From Alphaproteobacteria bacterium (GTDB lineage Bacteria; Pseudomonadota; Alphaproteobacteria; TMED109): 50,063 bases of DNA. The stretch lies in assembly GCA_022824395.1 (NCBI GenBank), contig JAJDZX010000041.1, positions 1 to 50,063 on the forward strand, written 5' to 3'. Numbering within the stretch: the first letter of the stretch is position 1; the number at the start of each line of letters is the position of its first letter. Below the pieces are notes generated by a model. It was not told the origin of the DNA and did not search any database. It was given only the letters and a program-made list of their open reading frames with translations. Below are positions 25,085 through 34,322 of the stretch, in pieces. The translations under genes were made by a program, and so were the position numbers.

Positions 25085-27997
25085 TCAGGGGTGCGTGAGC
25101 TTCGTCCGCAGAAACTGGCCCGTGTAGCTCTCGGGCACCTGCGTCACGGCCTCCGGCGGTCCCTGGGCGATGACCCGGCCGCCGCCGGCGCCGCCCTCCG
25201 GGCCGAGGTCGATGATCCAGTCGGCCTGTTTAATCACGTCGAGATGGTGCTCGATGACCAGGACCGTGTTGCCCTGCCCGACGAGGGCGTGCAGGACCTC
25301 GAGCAGGGTCCGGACATCCTCGAAATGGAGGCCGGTCGTGGGTTCGTCGAGCAGGTAGAGGGTCCGGCCGGTCGCGCGCCTCGACAGCTCCTTCGAGAGC
25401 TTGACGCGCTGGGCCTCGCCCCCCGACAAGGTGGTGGCGCGCTGTCCAAGCCGGATGTAGCCGAGCCCGACCCGGCGGAGGGTCTCCAGCTTGTCTCGGA
25501 TCGCCGGGATGGCGGCGAAAAAGCGGGCGGCCGACGTCACGTCCATGTCCAGCACGTCGGCGATGGATCGGTCCCGATAGCGGATTTCGAGGGTCTCCCG
25601 GTTGTACCGTCGGCCCTTGCAGGCCTCGCAGGTGACATAGACCGGAGCCAGGAAGTGCATTTCGATCTTGATCACGCCGTCGCCCTGGCACGCTTCGCAA
25701 CGCCCTCCCTTGATGTTGAACGAGAAGCGGCCGGGCCGGTAGCCGCGGGCGCGTGCTTCGGGCAGCTGCGTGTACCACTCGCGAATCGGCCCGAACGCGC
25801 CCGTGTAGGTTGCCGGGTTCGACCGCGGGGTCCGCCCGATCGGCGATTGATCGATGTCGATGACCTTGTCGAACAGCCAGGATCCCTGGATACGGTCGTT
25901 CTGGCGCTCCGGGTGGGCGAGCGAGGTCCGAAGGAGTGGGTGGAGCGTGTCGAGGATCAGACTTGACTTGCCGCTCCCCGAGACTCCGGTCACGCAGATG
26001 AGAAGGCCGGCCGGAATATCGACATCGATGTTCTGCAGGTTGTTGGTGTCGATGCCGCGCAGCGCTAGCGTGCGCTCCGGTACCGGCGCACGGCGGGTCT
26101 CCGGCACGGGAATCGAGCGCGCACCGCTAAGGTACTGTGCGGTCAGGCTCTCCTGATGCGCCTTCAGTTCCCGGGGGGTGCCGGTGGCGACGATCTTGCC
26201 GCCGGTCTCGCCGGCGCCCGGCCCCATGTCCACCACGAAGTCGGCGGCCTCGATGGAATCCTCGTCGTGCTCGACGACCAGTACCGTATTGCCCAGATCC
26301 CGGAGATTCTTGAGCGTTTCGAGCAGGCGCGCGTTGTCCTTCTGATGGAGGCCGATCGAGGGCTCGTCCAGAACGTAGAGGACGCCCGTGAGCCCCGATC
26401 CGATCTGCGACGCCAGGCGGATCCGTTGCGTCTCGCCGCCCGAGAGCGTGGCCGATCCGCGGGCCAGGGTCAGGTATTCCAGTCCGACGTCAACGAGGAA
26501 GCCAAGCCGGAGAGACAGTTCCCGCAGCGTGCGTTCGGCGATTGTCCGGCTCTGCGCATCCAGGGTGGCCGGCAGCTCATGCTCGACCCACGCCTTCGCG
26601 TCGGCGATCGTCATCTCCGAGACGGCGCCGATGTGCCGCTCGCCGATCCGGACGGCCAGCGCCTCGGTGCGCAGCCGATGGCCGTCGCAGACGCCGCAAC
26701 GGACCTTGGCGCGGTAGCCGCCGAGCTGCTCGCGCACCGATGATTCAGACGCCTCCTGCCAGCGCTTCTCGAGGGACGGGATGACGCCAGGGAACGGGCG
26801 CGTCAGCGTGTGGCCCTCCTCGCCGTCGCCGTAGCGGATGGCCACGTCGGTGGCACCCGATCCGTGGAGGACCATCTCCTGCACGGTTTTCGGCAGGCGA
26901 TGCCAGGGCCGATCGAGCGAGAAACCGAAGTGGTGCGCCAGCCCTTCGAGGGCCTGCAGGTAGTAGCCCGACGGCGGCACTTCCCATGGTTCGATTGCGC
27001 CGCCCTTCAAGGTCAGTTTCGGGTTGGGAATGATGAGGTTGGGATCGAAGAACTCGACGACGCCGAGGCCGCCGCATCGATTGCACCATCCGGACGGACT
27101 GTTGAACGAGAACAGCCGGGGCTCGATCTCGTCGATGGTGAAACCGGACACCGGGCAGGCGAAGCGAGCTGAAAAGGTCACCTGTTCCGAGGAATCTGCG
27201 TCTTCGGTGATCAGCAGGCCGTCGGAGAGTCGCAGGGCGGTCTCCGCGCTGTCGGCAAGACGGGCCTCGAGACCCTCGCGGATCACGATCCGGTCAACCA
27301 CCACCTCGATGTCGTGGTTGCGATGGCGATCGAGGGACGGCGGGTCGTCGGTCTCGTGCAGTACTCCGTCGATCTTGACCCGCTGGAAGCCCTGCCGCAG
27401 GAGGTCTTCGAGGTCCTTCCTGAACTCGCCCTTGCGGTTGCGGACTACGGGACTGAGGAGGAGGAGACGGGTCCCGTGCGGCTGCGCCATCATGGCGTCG
27501 ACCATCTGGGTGACCGTCTGGCTGGTGATGGGCAATCCGGTGGTGGGGGAATAGGGCACGCCGACCCGGGCAAACAGCAGCCTGAGATAGTCCTGGATCT
27601 CGGTGACGGTGCCGACGGTTGAGCGCGGATTGTGCGAGACGTTCTTCTGATCGACCGCGATGGCCGGCGACAGACCCTCGATCTGGTCGACGTCCGGCTT
27701 CTCGACCATCTCGAGAAACTGCCGTGCGTAGGCTGACAGGCTTTCGACGTACCGTCGCTGGCCCTCCGCGTATACCGTGTCGAACGCCAGCGACGACTTC
27801 CCCGAACCGGAGAGACCGGTGATCACGACGAGGCGGCCGCGCGGGATGGCGACGTCGACAGATTTCAGGTTATGCGTGCGGGCGCCACGGATGGACAGCA
27901 CGCCGTTCACACCGCCGACCGAGGCGGCTCCGTCTAGCGACGAATCTGTCTCTGCGGACCGGCCCGCGGGCGGCAGATCGATCTTGCGTACGGCCAT
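25085..27997 (-). CDS. uvrA: Excinuclease ABC subunit A
   Basis: A 970-residue damage-recognition ATPase of nucleotide excision repair with two ABC modules. Walker A motifs are Gly-Leu-Ser-Gly-Ser-Gly-Lys-Ser-Ser near residue 59 and Gly-Val-Ser-Gly-Ser-Gly-Lys-Ser-Ser in the second half; signature motifs Thr-Leu-Ser-Gly-Gly-Glu occur twice. The C-terminal zinc finger is intact (Cys-Glu-Ala-Cys and Cys-Glu-Ala-Cys). In the first zinc finger the leading pair reads Cys-Pro-Val-Ser, so one ligand Cys is Ser, while the second pair Cys-Asn-Arg-Cys is intact; as I recall, this form is common in alphaproteobacteria. It is divergent from ssb across 196 bases, and convergent with the secF operon. Confidence 0.97.
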   Translation of the reverse strand: MAVRKIDLPPAGRSAETDSSLDGAASVGGVNGVLSIRGARTHNLKSVDVAIPRGRLVVITGLSGSGKSSLAFDTVYAEGQRRYVESLSAYARQFLEMVEKPDVDQIEGLSPAIAVDQKNVSHNPRSTVGTVTEIQDYLRLLFARVGVPYSPTTGLPITSQTVTQMVDAMMAQPHGTRLLLLSPVVRNRKGEFRKDLEDLLRQGFQRVKIDGVLHETDDPPSLDRHRNHDIEVVVDRIVIREGLEARLADSAETALRLSDGLLITEDADSSEQVTFSARFACPVSGFTIDEIEPRLFSFNSPSGWCNRCGGLGVVEFFDPNLIIPNPKLTLKGGAIEPWEVPPSGYYLQALEGLAHHFGFSLDRPWHRLPKTVQEMVLHGSGATDVAIRYGDGEEGHTLTRPFPGVIPSLEKRWQEASESSVREQLGGYRAKVRCGVCDGHRLRTEALAVRIGERHIGAVSEMTIADAKAWVEHELPATLDAQSRTIAERTLRELSLRLGFLVDVGLEYLTLARGSATLSGGETQRIRLASQIGSGLTGVLYVLDEPSIGLHQKDNARLLETLKNLRDLGNTVLVVEHDEDSIEAADFVVDMGPGAGETGGKIVATGTPRELKAHQESLTAQYLSGARSIPVPETRRAPVPERTLALRGIDTNNLQNIDVDIPAGLLICVTGVSGSGKSSLILDTLHPLLRTSLAHPERQNDRIQGSWLFDKVIDIDQSPIGRTPRSNPATYTGAFGPIREWYTQLPEARARGYRPGRFSFNIKGGRCEACQGDGVIKIEMHFLAPVYVTCEACKGRRYNRETLEIRYRDRSIADVLDMDVTSAARFFAAIPAIRDKLETLRRVGLGYIRLGQRATTLSGGEAQRVKLSKELSRRATGRTLYLLDEPTTGLHFEDVRTLLEVLHALVGQGNTVLVIEHHLDVIKQADWIIDLGPEGGAGGGRVIAQGPPEAVTQVPESYTGQFLRTKLTHP

Positions 27998-28165
27998 CGG
28001 GAAGTCCGCTCCGGATGCGCGGCCATTCTAGTCCCCAGAGCGTCTGCCCGTGTTCTGGACCACCGTCACCATGGGGCGATAATGCAGTACGGCAGGACCG
28101 GATCGTGTATATTTTCCGGAGTAATCGTACACTAGGGCACGCAGGCGTCGCGATCGAGATAGGGT

Positions 28166-28180
28166 GTTCTGAATTGAATC
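28166..28180 (+). promoter_or_regulatory. Possible degenerate LexA (SOS) box between uvrA and ssb
   Basis: GTTC, seven bases, AATC. The alphaproteobacterial LexA box is GTTC-N7-GTTC, so the second half has two mismatches. uvrA and ssb are classic SOS-controlled genes, which is why this weak match is worth noting. It sits 14 bases before the ssb ATG. Confidence 0.25.
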
Positions 28181-28193
28181 AAGGAATCGTTAC

Positions 28194-28661
28194 ATGGTGA
28201 TGAGTGTTAACAAGGTGATCCTATTGGGGAATGTGGGGCGTGATCCGGAAATCCGCGAGCTCCCGAACGGTGGACGGGTGGCCAATTTTTCGATCGCCAC
28301 GGAGGAACGTTGGCGGGACAAGCAGACCGGGGAGCAGCGCGAACGCACCGAGTGGCACCGGATCGTGGTGTTCAACCCGATGCTGATCGATATCGTCGAT
28401 GACCGGGTCTTCAAGGGAACCCGGGTCTACATCGAAGGACAGCTGCAGACGCGCCGCTGGCAGGACCCTTCAGGTTATGACCGGTTCACTACGGAGATTG
28501 CGCTGCAACGCTTTGGCAGCCGCATCATCGTGCTCAACGACCGCCGGTACGACGAGGGCCACGACGACGCGGGCGCGGGACGGGGCCGGGGGACGTATCC
28601 GTCGCGCGTGCAGGCAGACCATTCACAAGACGCCGATTACGACGAAGAAGTACCGTTCTAG
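28194..28661 (+). CDS. ssb: Single-stranded DNA-binding protein
   Basis: A 155-residue OB-fold protein. Residues 1-105 form the DNA-binding domain, starting Val-Asn-Lys-Val-Ile-Leu-Leu-Gly-Asn-Val-Gly-Arg-Asp-Pro-Glu and including Thr-Glu-Trp-His-Arg-Ile-Val-Val-Phe. A short Gly/Arg/Asp linker leads to the acidic tip Asp-Tyr-Asp-Glu-Glu-Val-Pro-Phe, which recruits repair and replication partners. ATG 28194 and ATG 28200 are both possible starts. It is divergent from uvrA and 67 bases before gyrA. Confidence 0.97.
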   Translation: MVMSVNKVILLGNVGRDPEIRELPNGGRVANFSIATEERWRDKQTGEQRERTEWHRIVVFNPMLIDIVDDRVFKGTRVYIEGQLQTRRWQDPSGYDRFTTEIALQRFGSRIIVLNDRRYDEGHDDAGAGRGRGTYPSRVQADHSQDADYDEEVPF

Positions 28662-28728
28662 GTGCCTGATCCGCGGTCCGGTTCCGGGCCCGTTCTATCT
28701 CGTTCCGACCCATGGCGGCCATTGACCT

Positions 28729-31473
28729 ATGACTTCTGAAGCCACTTCCGGACCGGGCGTGCCGCCCAGAGAAGCCGCCGCGACGGTGACGATCGTCGAC
28801 GAGATGCGCCGGTCATATCTCGATTACGCCATGAGCGTCATCGTGAGCCGGGCGCTGCCGGATGCGCGTGACGGCCTGAAGCCGGTGCACCGGCGCATTC
28901 TCTATGCGATGTACGAGAACGGGTACGGGTGGAACCGGCCGTACCGCAAGTCGGCGCGGGTGGTTGGCGACGTGATGGGGAAGTACCACCCGCACGGTGA
29001 CAGCGCCATCTACGACGCCATGGTGCGGATGGCGCAGGACTTCTCCATGCGGCTCGAGCTGATTGACGGCCAGGGCAACTTCGGCTCGATCGACGGCGAT
29101 CCCCCCGCGGCCATGCGCTACACCGAGGTGCGGATGGCGCGTCCCGCCGCAACGATGCTCGAAGACATCGATTTCGAGACCGTTGAGTTCCAGGACAACT
29201 ACGACGCCTCAGCGTCCGAACCCACCGTCCTGCCGGCCCGCTTTCCCAACCTGCTGGTGAACGGAACCGGCGGGATTGCGGTCGGCATGGCGACGAACGT
29301 GCCGCCGCACAACCTGGGCGAGGTGATATCGGCCTGCCTGGCCCTGATCGATGATCCAACGCTCACGGTCCAGGCGCTCGGCCGCTACATCCCGGGACCG
29401 GACTTTCCGACGGGTGGCCTGATCATCGGCCGGCGCGGCATCCTCGAGGGCTATCGCACCGGCCGCGGCCGGGTGGTCATGCGCGGCCGGACGACGGTGG
29501 AGGAGCGCGGCAAGGACCGCTTCACCATCATCATCAGTGAAATTCCCTTCCAGGTCATCAAGGCCCGCATGATCGAACAGATCGCCGATCGCGTGCGCAG
29601 CAAGGACATCGAGGGGGTCAGCGGGCTCCGCGACGAATCCGACCGCGACGGTCTTCGCGTCGTGGTCGAGCTGAAGCGCGGCACGACCGCCGCCGTCGTG
29701 CTCAACCAGCTGTACAAGTTCACCAGCCTGCAGACGTCATTCGGCATCAATGCACTCGCCCTCCACGACGGCAAGCCTGAGTGCCTCGATCTGAAGCAGC
29801 TGCTCGAGGCGTTTCTCTCGTTCCGCGAGAGCGTGATCACCAAGCGGACCCTGTTCCTGCTCAAGAAGGCTCGCGCACAGGCGCACGTCCTGCTTGGTTT
29901 GGTGATCGCGGTCGCCAACCTTGACGCTGTCGTGGCGCTGATCCGGGCGGCGGCGGATGCCGCTGAAGCGCGCAAGAAGCTCATCGGCCGCTCGTGGCCG
30001 GCAGCGGAGATCGAACCCTACCTGGAGCTCATCGCCGAACCCGGCCGGGGGGTGGCCGAGGACGGGACCTGCCAGCTCAGCGAGCGACAGGCAAAGGCCA
30101 TCCTGGACCTGCAACTTCACCGGTTGACGGGGCTCGAGCGCGAGAAGATCGGCAACGAGCTTCGCGAAAAGGCAACGGAAATTGATGGCTACCTGGAAAC
30201 GCTCCGCTCCCGCCCGCGTCTCCTGGAAATCCTGCGCAATGAACTGGAGCAGATTCGCGATCAGTTTGGCACGCCACGCCGGACCGAAATCGTCGAGGGT
30301 GACGAGGATGCTGACCGCGACGACCTGATCGAGCGCGAGGACATGGTGGTGACCCTCACCCGGAGCGGCTATGTGAAGCGCACCGAACTGGCTGCCTATC
30401 GTTCGCAGCGGCGGGGCGGGAAGGGCCGCTCGGCGATGGCGGTGAAGGACGATGACTTCGTCACGCACGTGTTCACCGCCAGTACGCATGACCCAGTGCT
30501 GTTCTTCACGTCGCACGGAATTGTCCACCGCCGCAAAGTGTACGACCTGCCGTTGGGCACGCCGGCGTCGCGTGGCCGCCCGATCGTCAACGTGCTGCGC
30601 ATTGAAGGCGAAGAGCAGATCACGACCATGCTGCCGGAGCGTTCGGAAGGGGCGGAGGAGGGAGCGGCTTCCGAACTCGTGTTTGCGACTCGTGCGGGAT
30701 ACGTGCGCCGCAACCGGATATCGGACTTCGCGTCGATCAATGTGAACGGCAAGATCGCCATGAAGCTTGATCCAGGAGATGCGCTTGTGGGTGTGGCGGA
30801 GGTCGCTGCCGACAGCGATCTCATGCTGGCAACCCGGCAGGGCAGGGCGATCCGCTTTCCCATCATCAGCAGTGAAGTGAGAGTCTTCGTAGGGCGGGAG
30901 TCACGCGGGGTCCGGGGTGTCCGTCTCGACAAGGCTGATGAGGTCATCGGCATGTCGGTCCTGCCACACACCGATGCCTCCCCGGAGCTTCGGCAACAGT
31001 ACTTGCGCTATACCGCCGCCCTTCGCCGGAACGAAGAGTACCTCGACCCGCCGGCGACCGCGGACCTGAAACGACTGGCTGCGGAGGAAGTGTTCGTGTT
31101 GTCGATTACCGAGCGGGGATTTGGCAAGCGAACCTCATCGCACGAATACCGGCCCACGGGACGGGGAGGGCAGGGTGTGATCAACATTCAGACAGAAGGG
31201 CGGAACGGTTCCGCCGTCGGATGCTTCCCCGTGGCGGAGACCGATGAGGTGATGCTGGTGACGGACCTTGGGCGCATCATCCGCTGCCCGGTAAATCAAA
31301 TTCGCGTGGCCGGACGCGGCGCTCAAGGCGTTCTTGTTCTCCGCCTCGACGACAACGAGAAAGTCGTGTCGGTGACGCGGTTCGACGCGTCGGAGGAAGA
31401 CGAAGGTCTCGGCACGGTGCAACCTGATCCCGTTCCGGACGACGCGGGCGGCGAACCGGGCGGGGTCTCCTGA
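28729..31473 (+). CDS. gyrA: DNA gyrase subunit A
   Basis: A 914-residue type II topoisomerase subunit. Active-site Tyr131 lies in Ala-Ala-Met-Arg-Tyr-Thr-Glu. The quinolone region reads [10 protein letters not shown], with Ser92 and Asp96 at the positions of E. coli Ser83 and Asp87, so it carries the sensitive-type residues. The C-terminal pinwheel domain begins with the GyrA box Gln-Arg-Arg-Gly-Gly-Lys-Gly, which distinguishes gyrase from ParC. The C-terminal tail is acidic. The TGA stop shares its last base with the coaD ATG. Confidence 0.97.
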   Translation: MTSEATSGPGVPPREAAATVTIVDEMRRSYLDYAMSVIVSRALPDARDGLKPVHRRILYAMYENGYGWNRPYRKSARVVGDVMGKYHPHGDSAIYDAMVRMAQDFSMRLELIDGQGNFGSIDGDPPAAMRYTEVRMARPAATMLEDIDFETVEFQDNYDASASEPTVLPARFPNLLVNGTGGIAVGMATNVPPHNLGEVISACLALIDDPTLTVQALGRYIPGPDFPTGGLIIGRRGILEGYRTGRGRVVMRGRTTVEERGKDRFTIIISEIPFQVIKARMIEQIADRVRSKDIEGVSGLRDESDRDGLRVVVELKRGTTAAVVLNQLYKFTSLQTSFGINALALHDGKPECLDLKQLLEAFLSFRESVITKRTLFLLKKARAQAHVLLGLVIAVANLDAVVALIRAAADAAEARKKLIGRSWPAAEIEPYLELIAEPGRGVAEDGTCQLSERQAKAILDLQLHRLTGLEREKIGNELREKATEIDGYLETLRSRPRLLEILRNELEQIRDQFGTPRRTEIVEGDEDADRDDLIEREDMVVTLTRSGYVKRTELAAYRSQRRGGKGRSAMAVKDDDFVTHVFTASTHDPVLFFTSHGIVHRRKVYDLPLGTPASRGRPIVNVLRIEGEEQITTMLPERSEGAEEGAASELVFATRAGYVRRNRISDFASINVNGKIAMKLDPGDALVGVAEVAADSDLMLATRQGRAIRFPIISSEVRVFVGRESRGVRGVRLDKADEVIGMSVLPHTDASPELRQQYLRYTAALRRNEEYLDPPATADLKRLAAEEVFVLSITERGFGKRTSSHEYRPTGRGGQGVINIQTEGRNGSAVGCFPVAETDEVMLVTDLGRIIRCPVNQIRVAGRGAQGVLVLRLDDNEKVVSVTRFDASEEDEGLGTVQPDPVPDDAGGEPGGVS

Positions 31474-31979
31474 TGGCCGAGCGTGTTGCCGTTTATCCGG
31501 GAACCTTCGACCCGGCCACGACCGGACATCTGGACATCATTCAGCGGGCGACGCGGATCTGTGACCGCCTGGTCATCGGTGTCGCCTACAACATCGACAA
31601 GCGGCCCCTGTTTGCGCCAGATGAGCGGGCGGAGATGGTTCGCGATGAGATCGAAGCAATGGCGGGAAAGCTTGAAGCTACGGTCGAGGTGCAGACGTTC
31701 TCCATCCTGCTGACCAAATTTGTCGACGAGGTCGGTGGATCGATTATTGTGCGCGGACTCCGCGCCGTAACGGACTTCGACTACGAATTTCAGATGGCTG
31801 GGATGAACGCGCGGCTTCGGCCCGATATAGAAACGGTGTTTCTCATGGCGAGTGAGCGTCACCAGTTCATCGCATCGCGCCTGGTCAAGGAAATCTGTCT
31901 CCTTGGGGGGGACATCTCCGGATTTGTGTCACCACGGATCCTGGCCCGCATCGAGGGCCGAATTCAGCAAACTTCATAA
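31473..31979 (+). CDS. coaD: Phosphopantetheine adenylyltransferase
   Basis: A 168-residue nucleotidyltransferase making dephospho-CoA from 4'-phosphopantetheine and ATP. The N-terminal Tyr-Pro-Gly-Thr-Phe-Asp-Pro-Ala-Thr-Thr-Gly-His contains the T/HxGH motif (Thr16, Gly18, His19). Gly-Leu-Arg-Ala-Val-Thr-Asp-Phe-Asp-Tyr-Glu near residues 92-102 binds substrate. The later block reads Phe-Ile-Ala-Ser-Arg-Leu-Val-Lys-Glu, where many homologues have Ser-Ser. It overlaps gyrA by one base and is followed after 12 bases by the cyclophilin gene. Confidence 0.95.
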   Translation: MAERVAVYPGTFDPATTGHLDIIQRATRICDRLVIGVAYNIDKRPLFAPDERAEMVRDEIEAMAGKLEATVEVQTFSILLTKFVDEVGGSIIVRGLRAVTDFDYEFQMAGMNARLRPDIETVFLMASERHQFIASRLVKEICLLGGDISGFVSPRILARIEGRIQQTS

Positions 31980-31991
31980 GGAACTCGTTGC

Positions 31992-32537
31992 ATGCCCTGG
32001 ACTCTTTCCACTTCACTTGTTGCGGGCGGTGTTGCCCTGCTGGGTCTTTCCGTGGCGGCCACGGCGCAAGCCGAAGGCCAGGACCGGATTCACATGGAGC
32101 TCAAGGACGGAACGGTCGTGATCAAGCTCCGCCCAGACCTCGCCCCCAATCACGTTGCGCGGATCAGCGAACTGGTGGCAGCAGGATTCTACGACGGGCT
32201 TAAGTTCCATCGAGTGATCGACGGTTTCATGGCGCAGACCGGTGATCCACGGGGTAACGGCACGGGAGGATCCGGTCAGAACATCGCGGCCGAATTCTCA
32301 GATCACCCCCATATCCGGGGGACGGTGTCGATGGCTCGGGCCAGTGATCCGAACAGCGCGGATAGCCAGTTCTTCATTGTCTTTGACAAGGCCCGTTTTC
32401 TTGACGGGCAGTACACGGTTTGGGGCGAAGTCGAGGAAGGGATGGAGTACGTCGACGCGATCAAGCGCGGCGATGGGCCGAATGGAATGGTGACGGATCC
32501 CGACATCATTGTCCGGATGTATTTCCCGGAAGGGTAG
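31992..32537 (+). CDS. Secreted cyclophilin-type peptidylprolyl isomerase
   Basis: A 181-residue protein with a signal peptide ending near residue 27 (Thr-Ala-Gln-Ala). The cyclophilin core has Lys-Phe-His-Arg-Val-Ile with the catalytic Arg, Ala-Gln-Thr-Gly-Asp-Pro, Gly-Thr-Val-Ser-Met-Ala-Arg, Ser-Gln-Phe-Phe-Ile-Val and Thr-Val-Trp-Gly-Glu-Val. It accelerates cis/trans proline isomerisation in periplasmic proteins. The gyrA-coaD-cyclophilin order is shared with other alphaproteobacteria. tRNA-Lys follows after 50 bases. Confidence 0.94.
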   Translation: MPWTLSTSLVAGGVALLGLSVAATAQAEGQDRIHMELKDGTVVIKLRPDLAPNHVARISELVAAGFYDGLKFHRVIDGFMAQTGDPRGNGTGGSGQNIAAEFSDHPHIRGTVSMARASDPNSADSQFFIVFDKARFLDGQYTVWGEVEEGMEYVDAIKRGDGPNGMVTDPDIIVRMYFPEG

Positions 32538-32587
32538 GTGGCCTTGGTATCTGCGCGGAAGTTGCCAAATATACTGGCACTGGTCGC

Positions 32588-32663
32588 GAGCCTGTAGCTC
32601 AGTCGGTAGAGCAACTGACTTTTAATCAGTAGGTCCAGGGTTCGAATCCCTGCGGGCTCACCA
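32588..32663 (+). tRNA. tRNA-Lys (TTT)
   Basis: Acceptor GAGCCTG pairs with CGGGCTC (one T-G pair), then A and encoded CCA. Anticodon stem ACTGA/TCAGT holds loop CTTTTAA, anticodon TTT. TATACT at 32570-32575 is a good -10 box; the nearest -35 candidate (TTGGTA, 20-base spacer) is poor. A transposase scrap follows, so the 3' end may mark an integration-prone site. Confidence 0.95.
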
Positions 32664-32800
32664 AGTTCATCTATGAAGCTCTTACAAGAAGGCCTGACGA
32701 GGCGGAATTAAGGTCGAAAATGCGCTGAAACTGGCGGGGAGGCTGCCGCCATCCGGTGTCTTGAGGTTGTCGAAGACCCGGGAACAGAAGGGAGGGGGCC

Positions 32801-32890
32801 GTGTCCGCGCGAGCGAGGCTGGCGGATTTCCTGGCGGCCCTTCAAAGCGAGCTGTTCCCGGAGCTGGAAGAGTCGCTGGCGCGCTGCCGG
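32801..32890 (+). pseudogene. Transposase N-terminal fragment (IS5/IS1182-like), truncated
   Basis: From GTG 32801, preceded by GGAGGGGG, about 28 residues read Leu-Ala-Asp-Phe-Leu-Ala-Ala-Leu-Gln-Ser-Glu-Leu-Phe-Pro-Glu-Leu-Glu-Glu-Ser-Leu. This resembles the N-terminus of DDE transposases that begin with a Glu-Leu-Phe-Pro-x-Leu-Glu-Glu block followed by Gly-Pro-Leu. After that the similarity stops and the frame runs antisense into the EF-hand gene. I read it as the stub of a deleted insertion sequence 137 bases after tRNA-Lys. No terminal inverted repeats were found. Confidence 0.4.
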
Positions 32891-32927
32891 AGCCCGCTAG
32901 GAGCAGGCTCCGGTCGGCGGGCAGGAA

Positions 32928-33428
32928 CTAGTCGTCGTCCCACCGGTCGTCGTCATGGTAGCCGTGCCGTCCGTCACGGAGCGAGAGGCCGCCGTCGCCG
33001 TTGCGGTCCAGGCGGGCGACGATCCGGGCCAGCGGCCGGTCGTACTCCGCGCGCGTGATGACCGCATCGCCGTCCGTGTCCAGCATCTGGAAAACGCGCA
33101 CGGTGAACGGGCGGGTGGTTTCGTTCCAGAGGCCGGCAAACTCCTCGAGCCCGAGGGTGCCGTCTCGATCGGCATCGTGCGCGGCGTGGCGGTCGTTCCG
33201 GACCTGGTCGATCTCGGCCTGCGAGAGCGTCCCATTGCCGTCCGCGTCGATGGAATCGAACACCTCCAGCGCCGTCGCGGCGAGACTCCCCTTGTCGAGG
33301 AAGCCCAGGCCGTGCCGGCCGTCATAGTCGCCGCCGCGGTGCTTGGCATGGCTGACTCCGACGATCGCGGCCCCGCCGAGAGTCGCGGCGAGCCCGACGG
33401 CAATCAGGGTCTTGGTTCGTGTCTGCAT
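32928..33428 (-). CDS. Periplasmic four-EF-hand calcium-binding protein
   Basis: A 166-residue protein from the ATG at 33428, eight bases after AGGAGA, with a signal-like N-terminus ending near residue 28. Four EF-hand loops follow: residues 61-72 (Asp61, Asp63, Asn65, Glu72), 85-96 (Asp85, Asp87, Asp89, Glu96), 117-128 (Asp117, Asp119, Asp121, Glu128) and 141-152 (Asp141, Asn143, Asp145, Asp152). The first three have the full calcium ligand set; the fourth ends in Asp, which usually lowers calcium affinity. The C-terminal tail is rich in Asp. It is divergent from a response regulator and kinase whose sensor loop is also Asp-rich, so all three probably serve one cation response. It may be a target of the system, a buffer or a sensor accessory. 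Confidence 0.85.
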   Translation of the reverse strand: MQTRTKTLIAVGLAATLGGAAIVGVSHAKHRGGDYDGRHGLGFLDKGSLAATALEVFDSIDADGNGTLSQAEIDQVRNDRHAAHDADRDGTLGLEEFAGLWNETTRPFTVRVFQMLDTDGDAVITRAEYDRPLARIVARLDRNGDGGLSLRDGRHGYHDDDRWDDD

Positions 33429-33490
33429 CGATGTTCTCCTGCATCGGTGATGGATGAATGCAGGAAGTGTGGGAGCTGGGTGTGGCAGGA

Positions 33491-33518
33491 GTTTGTCGTG
33501 TCTGCCCGTAGTTTGTCG
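33491..33518. promoter_or_regulatory. Direct repeats in the EF-hand/response-regulator divergent promoter
   Basis: GTTTGTCG occurs at 33491-33498 and again at 33511-33518, exactly 20 bases apart start to start, about two helical turns. Direct repeats on one DNA face are typical sites of OmpR-family regulators. They lie 63 bases before the EF-hand ATG and 85 before the regulator ATG, so binding could control both. Confidence 0.45.
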
Positions 33519-33602
33519 CGATGTGTGACCGGCAAGTGGGTATGACACACCTTGTTACAGGTTGCTTGCGGTGGCCGGCACCGGGATGCGTAAGCTGGGC
33601 GC

Positions 33603-34322
33603 ATGCAAGGCACTCCGCACGTGCTCGTGGTCGACGACCACCGGGAGATCCGCGAGGCCCTGGCGCAATATCTGGAGCGTCACGGGATGCGCGCGAGCGT
33701 GGCCGATAGCGCCGGCGCCGCGCGCCGGGTTCTCGGTGCGGCGGCGGTCGACCTCGTGGTGCTCGACGTCATGATGCCGGGCGAGGACGGTCTCCAGCTC
33801 TGCCGTCACCTGCGCGCGACGACGCGACTGCCAGTCATCCTCCTGACAGCCATGGCGGAGGAGACCGATCGCATCGTGGGTCTCGAAGTGGGCGCCGACG
33901 ACTACGTCACCAAGCCGTTCAACCCGCGCGAGCTGCTCGCCCGGATCAAGGCAGTGATCCGGCGCTCGCATAGTCTGCCCCCCGGACGCGATCCGCCGCC
34001 GGCGGGCGTCCGGCGGTTCGACCGCTGGTCGCTCGACACCGGCCGGCGCCAGCTGGTGGACGAGGCCGGGGTCGTGGTCCTCCTCTCCACGGGTGAGTTC
34101 CGGCTGCTGATGGCGCTGCTGGAGCGCCCCGGGATGGTGCTCTCCCGTGACCAGCTGCTCGACCTGACCCAAGGTCGGCGATCCGTGCCGTTCGAGCGGG
34201 CGGTCGACAATCAGGTCAGCCGCCTACGGAAGAAGATTGAGCGCGACCCGAAGGATCCGAAGCTCATCGTGACCGTTTGGGGCGGCGGCTACCGCTTCGC
34301 CGGCAAGGTGGAAGACGGATGA
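33603..34322 (+). CDS. OmpR/PhoB-family response regulator
   Basis: A 239-residue two-domain regulator. The receiver domain has the acidic pair Asp11-Asp12, the phosphoacceptor Asp55 in Val-Leu-Asp-Val-Met-Met-Pro-Gly, Thr82 and Lys104 in Val-Thr-Lys-Pro-Phe-Asn-Pro-Arg-Glu-Leu. The C-terminal winged helix contains Leu-Ser-Thr-Gly-Glu-Phe-Arg-Leu-Leu, Leu-Ser-Arg-Asp-Gln-Leu-Leu and ends Thr-Val-Trp-Gly-Gly-Gly-Tyr-Arg-Phe. It overlaps the kinase gene by four bases (ATGA), so the pair is co-translated. It probably controls the divergent EF-hand gene. Confidence 0.95.
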   Translation: MQGTPHVLVVDDHREIREALAQYLERHGMRASVADSAGAARRVLGAAAVDLVVLDVMMPGEDGLQLCRHLRATTRLPVILLTAMAEETDRIVGLEVGADDYVTKPFNPRELLARIKAVIRRSHSLPPGRDPPPAGVRRFDRWSLDTGRRQLVDEAGVVVLLSTGEFRLLMALLERPGMVLSRDQLLDLTQGRRSVPFERAVDNQVSRLRKKIERDPKDPKLIVTVWGGGYRFAGKVEDG

